Shown here: one piece after another, positions 45,233-54,805 of the stretch
How the letters are laid out: every line of letters starts with the position of its first letter
Position numbering within the stretch: the stretch's first letter is position 1
Assembly (NCBI GenBank): GCA_900317555.1
Contig: ONHF01000005.1
Location: forward strand, 1 to 64,000
Reading direction: 5' to 3'
Origin: an uncultured Lachnospiraceae bacterium
Lineage (GTDB): Bacteria; Bacillota; Clostridia; Lachnospirales; Lachnospiraceae
DNA length: 64,000 nucleotides
The notes under the pieces: model-generated
Told to the model about the DNA's origin: nothing
Databases searched by the model: none
Seen by the model: only the letters and a program-made list of their open reading frames with translations
Position numbers and translations under genes: made by a program

Positions 45233-47163
45233 GCGACGGCACCTCCTACAATGATGATCATCATGATCACAAGCATTGCCGAAGACAAAATCAGACAGGG
45301 CTTCATGATTTTAAGCTCACCGATATAGTCAATCATATACCAGTTCGACATGTAGACACTCTGAACATCACCGTAGGAGTTCAGGAAATGCCGGTCGTCG
45401 CCGGCATTGATGCCGGACATGTAAGAACGGGTATTCTGTTCGGTGATGCCATGGGTCTTACGTGCGGTCAAAACACCGGCAGCCGGAAGCGAAGCGATCA
45501 GAAGCAGCATCAGCACCATGATTGCAATATCCGTACCGCCGATAACTGCGGGTACCATCGTATGATACATCTGATTCAGAACCGGCTGAATCAGATACTT
45601 GGAGACAAACGGGAAGCCGAAGCACATCGCGATAACCAGCGTTGCCAGAGGATACAGTGCCTGCCACTCTCCATAGTGCGTTGTGTCATGCAGCTCCGGA
45701 GATTTATGAATGACGGCAAAAATCTTGCCCAGCCACTTCCCCCAGTAAAAAGATGTGCTCGCGGTACCGAACACAAGAAACAGAACCAGCCAGACCGCTC
45801 CGGAATCGATATACGCCTTAAGAGCTGCCCATTTGGCAACCAGCATGCCGAACGGTGCGAGGTACATGCCGCAGATACCGATGATCATAACAATCGCGAG
45901 TTTCGGCAGTTTGACAATCAGACCGTGCATATCTTCCACGTTTCTGGATCCCGTGACATTTTCCACGGCACCGACGCACATGAACATCAAGGACTTGGAA
46001 ACCGCGTGGAACAGGATCAGCATCGTAGCAGCCCAGACAGACTCCGGAAGCCCCACGCCCGCGCAGGCGACAATCAGACCCAGATTGGAAATCGTCGAAT
46101 GTGCGAGCACCCGCTTGCCGTCGCTTGTCGCAATCGCCATCAGAGACGCCGCGAAGAAAGTGAAGCCGCCGATCAGCGTGACCATGACGCCTGTCAGTGT
46201 TCCGTTCATCAAAGGCGCAATCCGTATTAAGAGATAAACGCCCGCCTTGACCATTGTCGCCGAATGCAGAAGCGCCGAGGTTGGCGTCGGTGCGACCATG
46301 GCGCCGAGAAGCCAGCCGCAGAAAGGCATCTGCGCGCTCTTGGTAAGCGCGGCGAACGCGAGGCAGGCGACGATGATAATAACTGCCGGTACCTCTTTAT
46401 TCAGCTGCTGCAGCTGTGAAAGGTTGGCAATCCCAAGCTGCAGGTTGCAGATCAGAATCGCTGCCGTAAAGCCGCAGCCGCCGAGCAGGTTCATCCACAG
46501 AGCCTTGAAGGAATTGTCGATTGCCTGCCTCTCCTTATTATATCCGATCAGCAGGAACGAGCAGACACTCGTAATCTCCCAGAAGAAATACAGCCACCCG
46601 AGGTTATCCGAGAACAGAAGCCCGAACATAGCGCCCAGAAAGACAAACAGCATCGCGAGAAACCAGTTCGAACGCTGCGGATAATTCTTATGGTGATGAT
46701 GATAATCTTTGATGTAGCCGACAGCGTAAATGCAGATGAGACTCCCGACAATGCCGACGACCAGGCACATGATGACCGTCAGATTGTCGACTCTGAAGAA
46801 CAGCTGGTCTTCGATCGAATTTCCCGAAATGTCCAGCCATAATACCGGAATTGTTCCGATCCAGGACAGCACCGCGGCATAGTATTTCCGGTAACGGAAA
46901 GAATAGAAGGTCACAAGCAGCATCAGAAAAATCTCGCCGGCCATGACAGCCAGATTGGCCAGCCGCGACTCCATGAGATATCCGAGGTGCTCTCTCCCGC
47001 TCAGCTCCTCAAAGGCCAGATAAACCACGGCAGCCATGATCAGAAATCCAGATCCCTTCACGATGAATTTTCTTACAGGATATACCTTTTCATTGTTCCC
47101 GAGGAAAAACAGGACCGCGGCTGCAACGAACGGAAAAAATATCAAAAAACTGATAATTCCCAA
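45229..47163 (-). CDS. echA: Ech hydrogenase antiporter-like subunit EchA (NuoL-like)
   Basis: A large membrane protein of about 645 residues with some 14-16 hydrophobic segments, homologous to NuoL and Mrp antiporters. Conserved parts include KSAQMPFCGWLLGAMVAPTP, the SALLHSATMVKAGVYLL helix with its key lysine, and HAVSKSLMFMCVGAV. It moves protons or Na+ in response to the hydrogenase reaction. The start is probably TTG at 47163, because GGGGGAGG lies 6-8 nt before it; a GTG at 47211 opens the frame earlier but has no such site. First gene of echABCDEF-hypFCDE. Confidence 0.93.
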   Translation of the reverse strand: MGIISFLIFFPFVAAAVLFFLGNNEKVYPVRKFIVKGSGFLIMAAVVYLAFEELSGREHLGYLMESRLANLAVMAGEIFLMLLVTFYSFRYRKYYAAVLSWIGTIPVLWLDISGNSIEDQLFFRVDNLTVIMCLVVGIVGSLICIYAVGYIKDYHHHHKNYPQRSNWFLAMLFVFLGAMFGLLFSDNLGWLYFFWEITSVCSFLLIGYNKERQAIDNSFKALWMNLLGGCGFTAAILICNLQLGIANLSQLQQLNKEVPAVIIIVACLAFAALTKSAQMPFCGWLLGAMVAPTPTSALLHSATMVKAGVYLLIRIAPLMNGTLTGVMVTLIGGFTFFAASLMAIATSDGKRVLAHSTISNLGLIVACAGVGLPESVWAATMLILFHAVSKSLMFMCVGAVENVTGSRNVEDMHGLIVKLPKLAIVMIIGICGMYLAPFGMLVAKWAALKAYIDSGAVWLVLFLVFGTASTSFYWGKWLGKIFAVIHKSPELHDTTHYGEWQALYPLATLVIAMCFGFPFVSKYLIQPVLNQMYHTMVPAVIGGTDIAIMVLMLLLIASLPAAGVLTARKTHGITEQNTRSYMSGINAGDDRHFLNSYGDVQSVYMSNWYMIDYIGELKIMKPCLILSSAMLVIMMIIIVGGAVA

Positions 47164-47188
47164 AATCTTCCTCCCCCTGACATAACCG

Positions 47189-47291
47189 GCTGTACAATCT
47201 GCCGGAAGCACATCTTCCTGCCGTTAATAAATGCACAGCATAACTAATAATGTAGACCTGTTTTCAAAGAAAAACAAGCAGATTGTACAGC
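47189..47291. promoter_or_regulatory. ech-hyp promoter region bounded by a 14-bp inverted repeat
   Basis: GCTGTACAATCTGC (47189-47202) and its exact inverse GCAGATTGTACAGC (47278-47291) bracket the region upstream of echA. Between them a leftward TTGAAA (about 47267-47262) is present, but no convincing -10 at 17 bp. The two arms could be a pair of operator sites or a large leader stem. Each contains the palindrome TGTACA. Confidence 0.5.
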
Positions 47292-47316
47292 ATTATTCTG
47301 CGCGTCCGGGATGGAC

Positions 47317-48549
47317 TCATCTCGTAATGTAATACCCGGTCCGGATCTCCTTTACGAATCCCCGCACGATCAGCATCGTGATCCCGCGCATTATATCGGC
47401 ATACGAAGCGCGCTCTCCAAGCTCTTTGCGAACAGGCGCAAGGATCGATTCAATACACCTTGGCTCTGAGGCATCAAGCGCGCGGCAGATGGCGGCATCG
47501 AGAGGAAGAAGCGCGGATTCGGAAAGTTTCCAGCGCTCTGTCAGGAAGGCCGCGCTTTCTTCCCGGTTCCGCGACTTCTTTCCTGCAGCTACTCCCCGGA
47601 CGGCTTGCGGTTCCTCGTCTGCTGTAGCCTGCCTTCTAACAATCTCATCTGCAGGCATTTTCAGCAGATCCTCGAGCAGATACTCGGGACTGACCGCGAT
47701 TTGCGCGCCCTGCATGATCAGCTTGTTGCAGCCGCTACTCGTGCTGTCACTGACTCTTCCGGGGAGTGCGTAAACGCTTTTTCCCTGCTCAAGCGCCCGG
47801 TCCACCGTTATAAGCGTTCCGCTTTTTTCTCTGGCTTCGATGACAAGAAGAACATCCGCAAGACCGCTGATCAGCCGGTTCCGCACAGGAAAAAGCGGCG
47901 CCTTCGGCTGTGTCCCGGGCGGATACTCCGACAAAACACCTCCCTGCAGGCACAAGGCATCATAGAGCTTCCGGTTTTCCTTCGGATAGCAGATATCCGC
48001 ACCGCCGCCCAGTACTGCAAATGACATGCCCTTTGTCTGCACGGCTTCCTCTCCGGCGATTCCGTCGACGCCGCGGGCCATGCCGCTGATGATCTGCACG
48101 CCGCTTTTGGAGAGCCTCCCCGCGAAGATTCTCGCTTCAGAAGCACCGTAGGCAGAGCACATTCTGGAACCGATGACCGCGCAGGAACGCAGGTTCCCCG
48201 AAGGCAGCCGGCCTTTATAGAAAAGGCCGAACGGCGGATCCGGAATCGAAAGCAGGCGCTCCGGGAAATCAGGTTCGCCCACGCAAGTGAAAAAGATACC
48301 GCTCTTTCTGTTTTGCGAAGAAAGCAGAACCGGGTTCCGTTTTCTGCCTTCCCGAAGTGCCAGAAGACACCTTTCTGCGCGCTCCTTATCCTGAAAAACT
48401 TCCTCTGCGAGTTCCCTCAGCTTCTGTTCGCTCATCGTATAGATCTTCTGCGCAAAGTCTTCCTCATTTGGAAGAAGATTCCGGAAACGGTACGCGCTGA
48501 TTCGTCCGATGCCCGGCGTCTGGATCAGCCATTCGGTAAAAATACTCAT
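47317..48549 (-). CDS. dprA: DNA-processing protein DprA
   Basis: A 410-residue DprA/Smf protein that loads RecA on incoming single strands during transformation. It has an N-terminal helix-hairpin-helix-like domain, the Rossmann core (IGSRMCSAYGA, SGMARGVDGIAGEEAVQ, FAVLGGGADICYP, and SGTLITVDRALEQGK) and a C-terminal winged helix. The start overlaps yifB by ATGA. Pairing with yifB is common. Confidence 0.95.
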   Translation of the reverse strand: MSIFTEWLIQTPGIGRISAYRFRNLLPNEEDFAQKIYTMSEQKLRELAEEVFQDKERAERCLLALREGRKRNPVLLSSQNRKSGIFFTCVGEPDFPERLLSIPDPPFGLFYKGRLPSGNLRSCAVIGSRMCSAYGASEARIFAGRLSKSGVQIISGMARGVDGIAGEEAVQTKGMSFAVLGGGADICYPKENRKLYDALCLQGGVLSEYPPGTQPKAPLFPVRNRLISGLADVLLVIEAREKSGTLITVDRALEQGKSVYALPGRVSDSTSSGCNKLIMQGAQIAVSPEYLLEDLLKMPADEIVRRQATADEEPQAVRGVAAGKKSRNREESAAFLTERWKLSESALLPLDAAICRALDASEPRCIESILAPVRKELGERASYADIMRGITMLIVRGFVKEIRTGYYITR

Positions 48550-50117
48550 ACTGACTGCTCCTTTCCGCTGTCCTTATGAAATTCTTCCGGGTCTCTTGGC
48601 CTGTAGCCTGCAGCTTCCGCGAGATGCTCTTCGCTGATGTTCTCCTGTCCTTCCAGATCCGCGATTGTCCGCGCGACTTTGAGTATCTTATGATACGAAC
48701 GCGCTGTCAGATTCATGGCTTCAAAGATGTCCCGGACAAACAGCCTCTCGCTGCGTCCGAGCGGGCAGTACACTTCCACGGCTTTCGCGTTCATATCCGC
48801 GTTGAACGTAAACGGCGTCCCCGCAAACCTTTCTTTCTGGATGCGGACAGCTTCCATGACACGGGCTCTGATCTGTGCGCTTGTATTGTTCTCCTCCCTC
48901 TGCATCAAAACAGCGAGCGGCACCCTCGGGACATCAACATTGAGATCCATCCGGTTCATGACAGGTCCCGGCACTCTGTGCCGGTAACGCTCGATTTCCG
49001 GCGCCGTGCAGCTGCAGCGGTTCAGATCGGGATAATAGCCGCAGGGGCAGGGATTCATGGCAAACACTGAGAGGAACCTGGACGGAAACCGGCACGTATA
49101 ACCTCCACGGGAAAGCACAATTGAATGCTCCTCCATCGGCTGCCGCAGCACATTTAAAACTGAAGGTTCAAATTCCGCAAGCTCGTCCAGAAACAGTACG
49201 CCTCTGTGCGCGAGTGTAATAATTCCGGGCATCGCGGGCATGCCGCCGCCCGTAAGCGCTCTTGCGGTAACGGTATGATGCGGAGAAAGAAACGGCCGCC
49301 GCGTAATCAGAGGCGTATTCCCCGGGAGCTTACCCGCAATACTGTAAATTCTTGTAACTTCCAGACTCTCCTGTCGCGTCATTGGCGGCAGAATGCCGGG
49401 AAGCCGGCTTGCAAGCATTGATTTGCCGGAACCCGGCGCTCCGGTCATTAAAACATTGTGAAAACCCGCCGCCGCGATTTCCAGAACCCGTTTGACGCCG
49501 TCCTGACCGCGCACGTCCGAAAAGTCTGACTCTTCCCGCGTATCGTTCGCCGAAGTCAACCGCTGCGATGTTTCCCCGTAAGGCGCGATCCGGAGCTTTT
49601 CGTCCTCTCCGGCCTTCATATAGTCGATAAACTGGCGGAGCGTTGAAACGCCGGCGCAGCGGATGCCATGCACAAGCGCGCCTTCGGAAAGATTCGCGGC
49701 CGGCAGTACACAGAGCTTCATTCCCTGCACTCTTGCCTCTTCAACCATTGGAAGAACGCCGCGCACCGGTTTAATCTGCCCGTCGAGCCCCAGCTCACCC
49801 GCGACGAATACACCGTCAAAACACTCCTGCGGCAGGATCCGCATGCACACAAGAATTCCGGCCGCGACCGGCAGATCGACAACGATGCCCCGCTTTTCGA
49901 TTTCGGACGGCGACAGGGAGACGGTGATTCTTGAAGGCGGCAGATAAATTCCCGCGTTTTTCAGAGAAACCCGTACCCTCTCTCCTGCCTCCATGATCTG
50001 TCTTCCGACGGAGCCGACCATATGAAAAGACGGCAGACCGCTTGAAATGTCTGTTTCAACGTGAAGAAGATAACTTTGAATGCCGGAAACGGCGCCGGAC
50101 GTCACAGTGCTGAACAT
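48546..50117 (-). CDS. YifB/ComM-like Mg-chelatase-family AAA ATPase
   Basis: From ATG 50117 (GGAGGG 8 nt upstream) the protein has 523 residues. It has an N-terminal Lon-protease-like fold (GLPSFHMVGSVGRQ), then AAA+ Walker A TGAPGSGKSML, Walker B LFLDELAEF, and a C-terminal Mg-chelatase-like domain with a CPCGYYPD zinc-like loop. ComM, a family member, is a branch-migration helicase in transformation, which fits its place before dprA. The same frame runs open much further upstream, but that part is antisense to the lysozyme gene and is excluded. Confidence 0.93.
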   Translation of the reverse strand: MFSTVTSGAVSGIQSYLLHVETDISSGLPSFHMVGSVGRQIMEAGERVRVSLKNAGIYLPPSRITVSLSPSEIEKRGIVVDLPVAAGILVCMRILPQECFDGVFVAGELGLDGQIKPVRGVLPMVEEARVQGMKLCVLPAANLSEGALVHGIRCAGVSTLRQFIDYMKAGEDEKLRIAPYGETSQRLTSANDTREESDFSDVRGQDGVKRVLEIAAAGFHNVLMTGAPGSGKSMLASRLPGILPPMTRQESLEVTRIYSIAGKLPGNTPLITRRPFLSPHHTVTARALTGGGMPAMPGIITLAHRGVLFLDELAEFEPSVLNVLRQPMEEHSIVLSRGGYTCRFPSRFLSVFAMNPCPCGYYPDLNRCSCTAPEIERYRHRVPGPVMNRMDLNVDVPRVPLAVLMQREENNTSAQIRARVMEAVRIQKERFAGTPFTFNADMNAKAVEVYCPLGRSERLFVRDIFEAMNLTARSYHKILKVARTIADLEGQENISEEHLAEAAGYRPRDPEEFHKDSGKEQSV

Positions 50118-50204
50118 AAGAAAACCCTCCAAGATATGAAATAAAAGACTTGACGCGGACAGGATGCCGGAAGACCCGGCTGCCATTTCCGCGCGGAAAA
50201 GAAA

Positions 50205-50232
50205 ACACGGTATCTGACAACAGATACCGTGT
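50205..50232 (-). terminator. terminator of the GH25 gene
   Basis: A perfect 12-bp stem, ACACGGTATCTG (50205-50216) with CAGATACCGTGT (50221-50232), with a 4-nt loop is followed leftward by TTTTCTTTTCC, a clear Rho-independent terminator. Confidence 0.85.
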
Positions 50233-50314
50233 TTATTATAGTTCATGAGGATTGTATTGAAAAGCATCCTGCCGCCGGCTTCGGAAAAACATTTCCTGGC
50301 ATGCGCATTCGATA

Positions 50315-51589
50315 TTACTGCGGAACAACCACTGCCGCAGCTGCCGCCTTCGCTGTCAGCTGTGCCTGCGCAAGCGCTGCCTGCGCCGCTGTCTCTTCGG
50401 TCTGCGCAGCGGTAAGCGCTGTCTGCGCGCTGGTCTGCTGCGTACCGGCTGCCGCCGCCTGCGCCGCAAGCGTATCGGACGTTATCTTCGCTGCCGAAGC
50501 CGCTGCCAGATTCTGCTCCGTAGGAAGTGCCTGCGCCTCGGCCGTGACCGCCGCCGCGGTCTGTGCAGCCGCTGATGCCTTCGCGGCCAGCGCCTGACTC
50601 TGCGAAAGCGCCGCGTCCAGAAGACTCCTGGCCTGCGACGACTTCGCCTGCGCCTGTGCAAGAAGCGCCTGCGCCTGTACAAGTGCTGCCTGTGCCTTCT
50701 GATTCGCGGCAAGCTGCGCCGCCGTAATCGTCACAACATGCCCGTCTTTGCACATACGGATGATATTTCCCTGCGCGTCCGTGATAGTCCGGTCTTTGAC
50801 CATCGCGCCGTCCGCGCCGAAGAAATAGCTGCATCCGGCAACCGTCTGCATGCCGACCTGCCGGCGGAAATTCTTGAACAGGTATGTTTTTCCGGCCTGC
50901 GTGCTGAGCCCGTTCGGAATGATCGTCGAGAAGTAATCCTTGAAACAGAAATCCACATCGACATTGCCTGCGATGCCCGCGATGCTGCCGCTGCTCGAAT
51001 ACTGCCACATAGCAGCAGGCCCGAAGCCGCAGGAGTCGGAATAATCCGCGACCCAGTGATCCCATACAGTCGCGCCGAGCTTGGTCGTAAACCAGTTTTT
51101 GTAAGAGTAAACCATCGGGTGATAGCCTGCATTATATACAATGCTGCAGAAGGTATTCACGATCTCCTGCTGCTGCGCGGCAGTAAGCCCTGACTGTGAG
51201 CTGTCCTCGATATCGATCGCAACAGGAAACGAAACCGGCAGATTCGCCATTGCCGCAACCGCGTACTGCGCGTCGGCGGCTGCCTGCGCCGCGTTCTGCG
51301 CGTAGGTATAGACATAAACGCCGGTGCGTATTCCCGCCGCATTCGCGCCTAATACGTTCTGCACAAACTTGGAGTCCGCGCCGTAAGTCGTATTCCCGAG
51401 GCGGATCATCGCGTACTGCACGCCGCTATTCGCGACCGCATTCCAGTTGATGTTCCCCTGAAAGCCGGAGACATCAATGCCCTTCACCGCCGCCTCCGCG
51501 TCTACCCGCGCGCCCGGCGCGAGAAGAAATAGCAGTGCTGCGGCTGCCGCCGCCGCGAAAATCTTTACCGCTGTGAAAAATCTGTTCAA
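50315..51589 (-). CDS. secreted GH25 lysozyme with Ala-rich C-terminal tail
   Basis: The protein of about 424 residues starts with a signal peptide (NRFFTAVKIFAAAAAAALLF and on, cut near VDAEA). A GH25 muramidase domain follows: VKGIDVSGFQGNINW, then PVAIDIEDSS with the catalytic DxE pair, and WQYSSSGSIAGI with DVDF. After a short linker comes a segment of about 125 residues made mostly of Ala, Gln, Thr and Ser (AQALLAQAQAKSSQARSLL), likely a long helix or coiled coil in the wall. The start is TTG at 51589 with GGAGG 8 nt upstream; a GTG at 51604 would put that site inside the gene. It may serve wall turnover. Confidence 0.92.
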   Translation of the reverse strand: MNRFFTAVKIFAAAAAAALLFLLAPGARVDAEAAVKGIDVSGFQGNINWNAVANSGVQYAMIRLGNTTYGADSKFVQNVLGANAAGIRTGVYVYTYAQNAAQAAADAQYAVAAMANLPVSFPVAIDIEDSSQSGLTAAQQQEIVNTFCSIVYNAGYHPMVYSYKNWFTTKLGATVWDHWVADYSDSCGFGPAAMWQYSSSGSIAGIAGNVDVDFCFKDYFSTIIPNGLSTQAGKTYLFKNFRRQVGMQTVAGCSYFFGADGAMVKDRTITDAQGNIIRMCKDGHVVTITAAQLAANQKAQAALVQAQALLAQAQAKSSQARSLLDAALSQSQALAAKASAAAQTAAAVTAEAQALPTEQNLAAASAAKITSDTLAAQAAAAGTQQTSAQTALTAAQTEETAAQAALAQAQLTAKAAAAAVVVPQ

Positions 51590-51619
51590 CTCTGATACCT
51601 CCACTTCATATTTCTTTAT

Positions 51620-52840
51620 TCATACGGCTGTTCGTATAAAATCCGCCATCACGGTATTACACACATCCGTTCCAAACTCTGTCAGAAAAAGGCGGCCGCC
51701 TTCCAGAACCAGCAGTCCCTTTGCGATATTGTCCTCGATTTCCTTATGGTAAACCTCATCGATCGGAACGCCGAAGCGTTTTTGAAATTCCGCGATCGAA
51801 ATTCCCCTCGTCATGCGAAGGCCGAGAAACATAAATTCTTCGAATTTGTCGTCTCCCGTAAGGACTGTCTGGTCCGCGCGAAGCTGCTCCAGCGCCTCAT
51901 CAAAGCCGTTCCTGCCGCGCGGATGTACGCGCAGCCTCTGCGCCGCTTCGCAGTAAGCGGAAAGATCCCTTTGATTGGAGAAACGGATGCCGCCCGCATA
52001 AGAGGAAGCGCCGGCACCAAGGCCAAGATAGGTATCCCCTGTCCAGTAGCTGATATTGTGCGCGCATTCAAAACCGTCCCGCGCGTAATTGGAAATCTCA
52101 TAGCGGTGATAACCGCAGCCTTCCAGAAAATGCTTTGTCTCATGGTACATTCTGCGGTCCGTTTCCTCATCAGGCAGCGGCGGAAGGCTCCCGGCCCGGT
52201 AAGAAGCGGCAAACGGTGTTCCGTCTTCGATGATCAGGCTGTAGGCCGAGATATGCTCCGGCCCCAGCGCGGCCGCCTCCTTTAAATTGTCCATCCAGTC
52301 CGCAAAGCTCTGCCCCGGCAGCGCCGACATCAGATCCAGATTAATATTGCGGAAGCCTGCCGCTCTTGCCATGTCAAAACATTCCCGCGCCTGCTTCGCG
52401 GTATGAATTCTTCCCAGAAGCAGAAGCTCCGGATCGTGAAACGACTGCACCCCGAGCGACAGACGGTTGATGCCCATTTTCCTGTACGCGCTCAGCTTCT
52501 CCTGATCCGTGGTTCCGGGATTGCATTCGAGCGTGATTTCGGCGTCCGGAAGAATCCGGAAATGCTGATGAAGCAGGGAAAACAGCCGCTCCATCTGTCC
52601 TGTTTCCAGAACAGACGGAGTTCCGCCGCCGATAAAGATGCTGCGGACATATGCGCCTTCCTGCCTTGTGTTCGCAATTTCACAGGCAAGCGCGTCCAGA
52701 TACCGCCGCCGGTCTTCCGCGCAGGAAGGTCCGGACAGGAAGTCACAGTAGCTGCACTTCTTCACGCAGAATGGAATGTGCACATACAGCCGGATCGCTC
52801 CCTGCTGCGGCAGTTCCTGCCCCGCCCCGTTACTTTTCAT
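51620..52840 (-). CDS. hemW: radical SAM heme chaperone HemW
   Basis: The 406-residue protein has the CxxxCxxC cluster motif in [14 protein letters not shown] near residue 22, the SAM-binding IFIGGGTPS, and the C-terminal HemN-like domain. HemW-type proteins resemble coproporphyrinogen oxidase HemN but act as heme chaperones; the [10 protein letters not shown] form, without the further HemN cysteine, supports HemW. It overlaps the lepA 3' end by 11 bp, a usual pair. Confidence 0.93.
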   Translation of the reverse strand: MKSNGAGQELPQQGAIRLYVHIPFCVKKCSYCDFLSGPSCAEDRRRYLDALACEIANTRQEGAYVRSIFIGGGTPSVLETGQMERLFSLLHQHFRILPDAEITLECNPGTTDQEKLSAYRKMGINRLSLGVQSFHDPELLLLGRIHTAKQARECFDMARAAGFRNINLDLMSALPGQSFADWMDNLKEAAALGPEHISAYSLIIEDGTPFAASYRAGSLPPLPDEETDRRMYHETKHFLEGCGYHRYEISNYARDGFECAHNISYWTGDTYLGLGAGASSYAGGIRFSNQRDLSAYCEAAQRLRVHPRGRNGFDEALEQLRADQTVLTGDDKFEEFMFLGLRMTRGISIAEFQKRFGVPIDEVYHKEIEDNIAKGLLVLEGGRLFLTEFGTDVCNTVMADFIRTAV

Positions 52841-54677
52841 CGCCCAGCTTCAGGACATTCATAAACGCTTCCTTCGGAATTTCAACATTGCCGACCATCT
52901 GCATGCGTTTCTTGCCTTCTTTTTGTTTCTCCAGCAGTTTCTTCTTGCGGCTGATATCACCGCCGTAGCACTTGGCAAGAACATCCTTGCGGTATGCCTT
53001 CACGGTTTCCCTCGCGATGACCTTTCCGCCGACCGCCGCCTGCACCGGTACCTCGAACAGCTGCCTCGGGATCTCATTCTTCAACCGTTCGCACATCTTG
53101 CTGCCGCGCTCATAAGCGCTTTCTTCCGGCACAATGAACGAGAGCGCATCAACCTGCTCTTTGTTGACCAGAATATCCAGCTTCACAAGCTTCGAGGGAA
53201 CATAACCCTTGAGCTCATAATCAATCGAAGCGTAGCCTCTCGACCTCGATTTGAGCGCGTCGAAGAAGTCATAAATGATTTCATTGAGCGGCAGGTCATA
53301 TTTGAGGACAGCGCGGCCGGCTTCGATATAATCCGTCCCCTGATATACACCGCGCCGCTCCTGACAAAGCTGCATGATGGGGCCGATATATTCACTGGTG
53401 ACCATGATCCTCGCCTCGACCACCGGCTCTTCCATATGCTCGATCACGGAAGGATCCGGCAGATTCGCGGGGTTGGTCAGTTCCATCACCGTGCCGTCAT
53501 TTTTATAAATCTTGTAGATGACGCCCGGTGCGGTCGAAATGATATCAAGATCATATTCGCGCTCCAGCCGCTCCAGAACGACTTCCATATGGAGGAGTCC
53601 GAGGAACCCGCAACGGAAACCAAACCCCAGAGCCAGCGATGTCTCCGGCTCAAACGAAAGGGAAGCGTCCGACAGCTGAAACTTTTCCAGCGCGTCTTTG
53701 AGGTCCGGATACTTGGCGGTATCCTGCGGATAGAGCCCCGCGAAAACCATGGACTGTGCTTTTTTGTAACCGGGCAGCGCCTTGTCGCAGGGCCGCTCGT
53801 CCTCCGTAACAGTGTCGCCGACCCGCGCTTCCCGGATATTCTTGATCGAAGCCGTGAAATATCCGACCATGCCTGCCGACAGCTCCTCGCAGGGGATAAA
53901 ACGGCCCGGCCCGAAATAACCTACTTCCACGACTTCAGAAACGCCGCCGGTCGCCATGAAACGGACTTTCGTCCCTTTCCGGATTGTGCCGTTCATCAGT
54001 CGGATAAAAACAATGACGCCGCGATAAGAATCGTACAGAGAGTCAAAGATGAGCGCCTGCAGCGGCTTGTCTTTATCTCCCCCCGGCGCCGGTATCTTTT
54101 TGATGACATCCTCCAGCACCTCTTCAATGTTGATGCCGTTCTTTGCGGAAATCTCCGGCGCGTCCATCGCTTCGATGCCGATGACATCCTCGATCTCCTG
54201 CTTGACTTCTTCCGGCCGGGCGCTAGGTAAATCAATTTTATTGATGACCGGGAAAACATCCAGATCGTGTTCCATCGCCAGATAGACGTTCGCGAGTGTC
54301 TGCGCCTGGATTCCCTGTGTCGCGTCTACGACAAGCAGCGCACCGTCGCAGGCAGCAAGCGAACGCGATACTTCATAGTTGAAATCCACATGTCCCGGCG
54401 TATCGATCAGATTGAACATGTATTCGAGGCCGTCCTTCGCCGTATAAATCAGACGGACAGCCTGCGACTTGATCGTGATGCCGCGTTCTCTTTCAACCTC
54501 GATATTGTCAAGAACCTGATCCTGCATCTCGCGCTCTGTCAGAACGCCGGTCTTTTCAATCATTCTGTCCGCGAGCGTTGACTTGCCGTGGTCGATATGC
54601 GCAACGATGCAGAAGTTGCGGATTCTTTCCTGCGGAATGTTTTCCGCCTTTTCCTTATTCATGCCGGATGCAGCCAT
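52830..54677 (-). CDS. lepA: elongation factor 4 (LepA)
   Basis: A 615-residue translational GTPase that back-translocates or helps assemble ribosomes under stress. G1 is [10 protein letters not shown] near residue 26, G3 [10 protein letters not shown]4 NKID. The EF-G-like domains II, III and V and the LepA-specific C-terminal domain ([14 protein letters not shown]) are all present. ATG 54677 has GAGGT 6 nt upstream. Confidence 0.97.
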   Translation of the reverse strand: MAASGMNKEKAENIPQERIRNFCIVAHIDHGKSTLADRMIEKTGVLTEREMQDQVLDNIEVERERGITIKSQAVRLIYTAKDGLEYMFNLIDTPGHVDFNYEVSRSLAACDGALLVVDATQGIQAQTLANVYLAMEHDLDVFPVINKIDLPSARPEEVKQEIEDVIGIEAMDAPEISAKNGINIEEVLEDVIKKIPAPGGDKDKPLQALIFDSLYDSYRGVIVFIRLMNGTIRKGTKVRFMATGGVSEVVEVGYFGPGRFIPCEELSAGMVGYFTASIKNIREARVGDTVTEDERPCDKALPGYKKAQSMVFAGLYPQDTAKYPDLKDALEKFQLSDASLSFEPETSLALGFGFRCGFLGLLHMEVVLERLEREYDLDIISTAPGVIYKIYKNDGTVMELTNPANLPDPSVIEHMEEPVVEARIMVTSEYIGPIMQLCQERRGVYQGTDYIEAGRAVLKYDLPLNEIIYDFFDALKSRSRGYASIDYELKGYVPSKLVKLDILVNKEQVDALSFIVPEESAYERGSKMCERLKNEIPRQLFEVPVQAAVGGKVIARETVKAYRKDVLAKCYGGDISRKKKLLEKQKEGKKRMQMVGNVEIPKEAFMNVLKLGDEK

Positions 54678-54715
54678 TCAGTTACCTCTTATGCATAAGA
54701 ATCAATTCCGAAATA

Positions 54716-54751
54716 CGGCGCCGCGGCGCCGATATACGTACTAATATAACA
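54716..54751 (-). promoter_or_regulatory. possible lepA promoter and leader palindrome
   Basis: Read leftward, TGTTATATT (54751-54743) resembles an extended -10 box. Downstream, 54716-54731 is a perfect 16-bp palindrome of only G and C, a strong leader hairpin. The rest of the 128-bp gap 54678-54805 shows nothing else clear. Confidence 0.35.
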
Positions 54752-54805
54752 CATAAAAGCGTTTCTACGCACAAAATGGAATTCTCCGGTCTGCCGCATG
54801 CATGT

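Noticed and set aside
50118-51065. N-terminal extension of the yifB reading frame upstream of 50117
   Set aside because: It is low-complexity sequence antisense to the GH25 gene and crosses its terminator; ATG 50117 has a good ribosome-binding site and gives the family's normal start.
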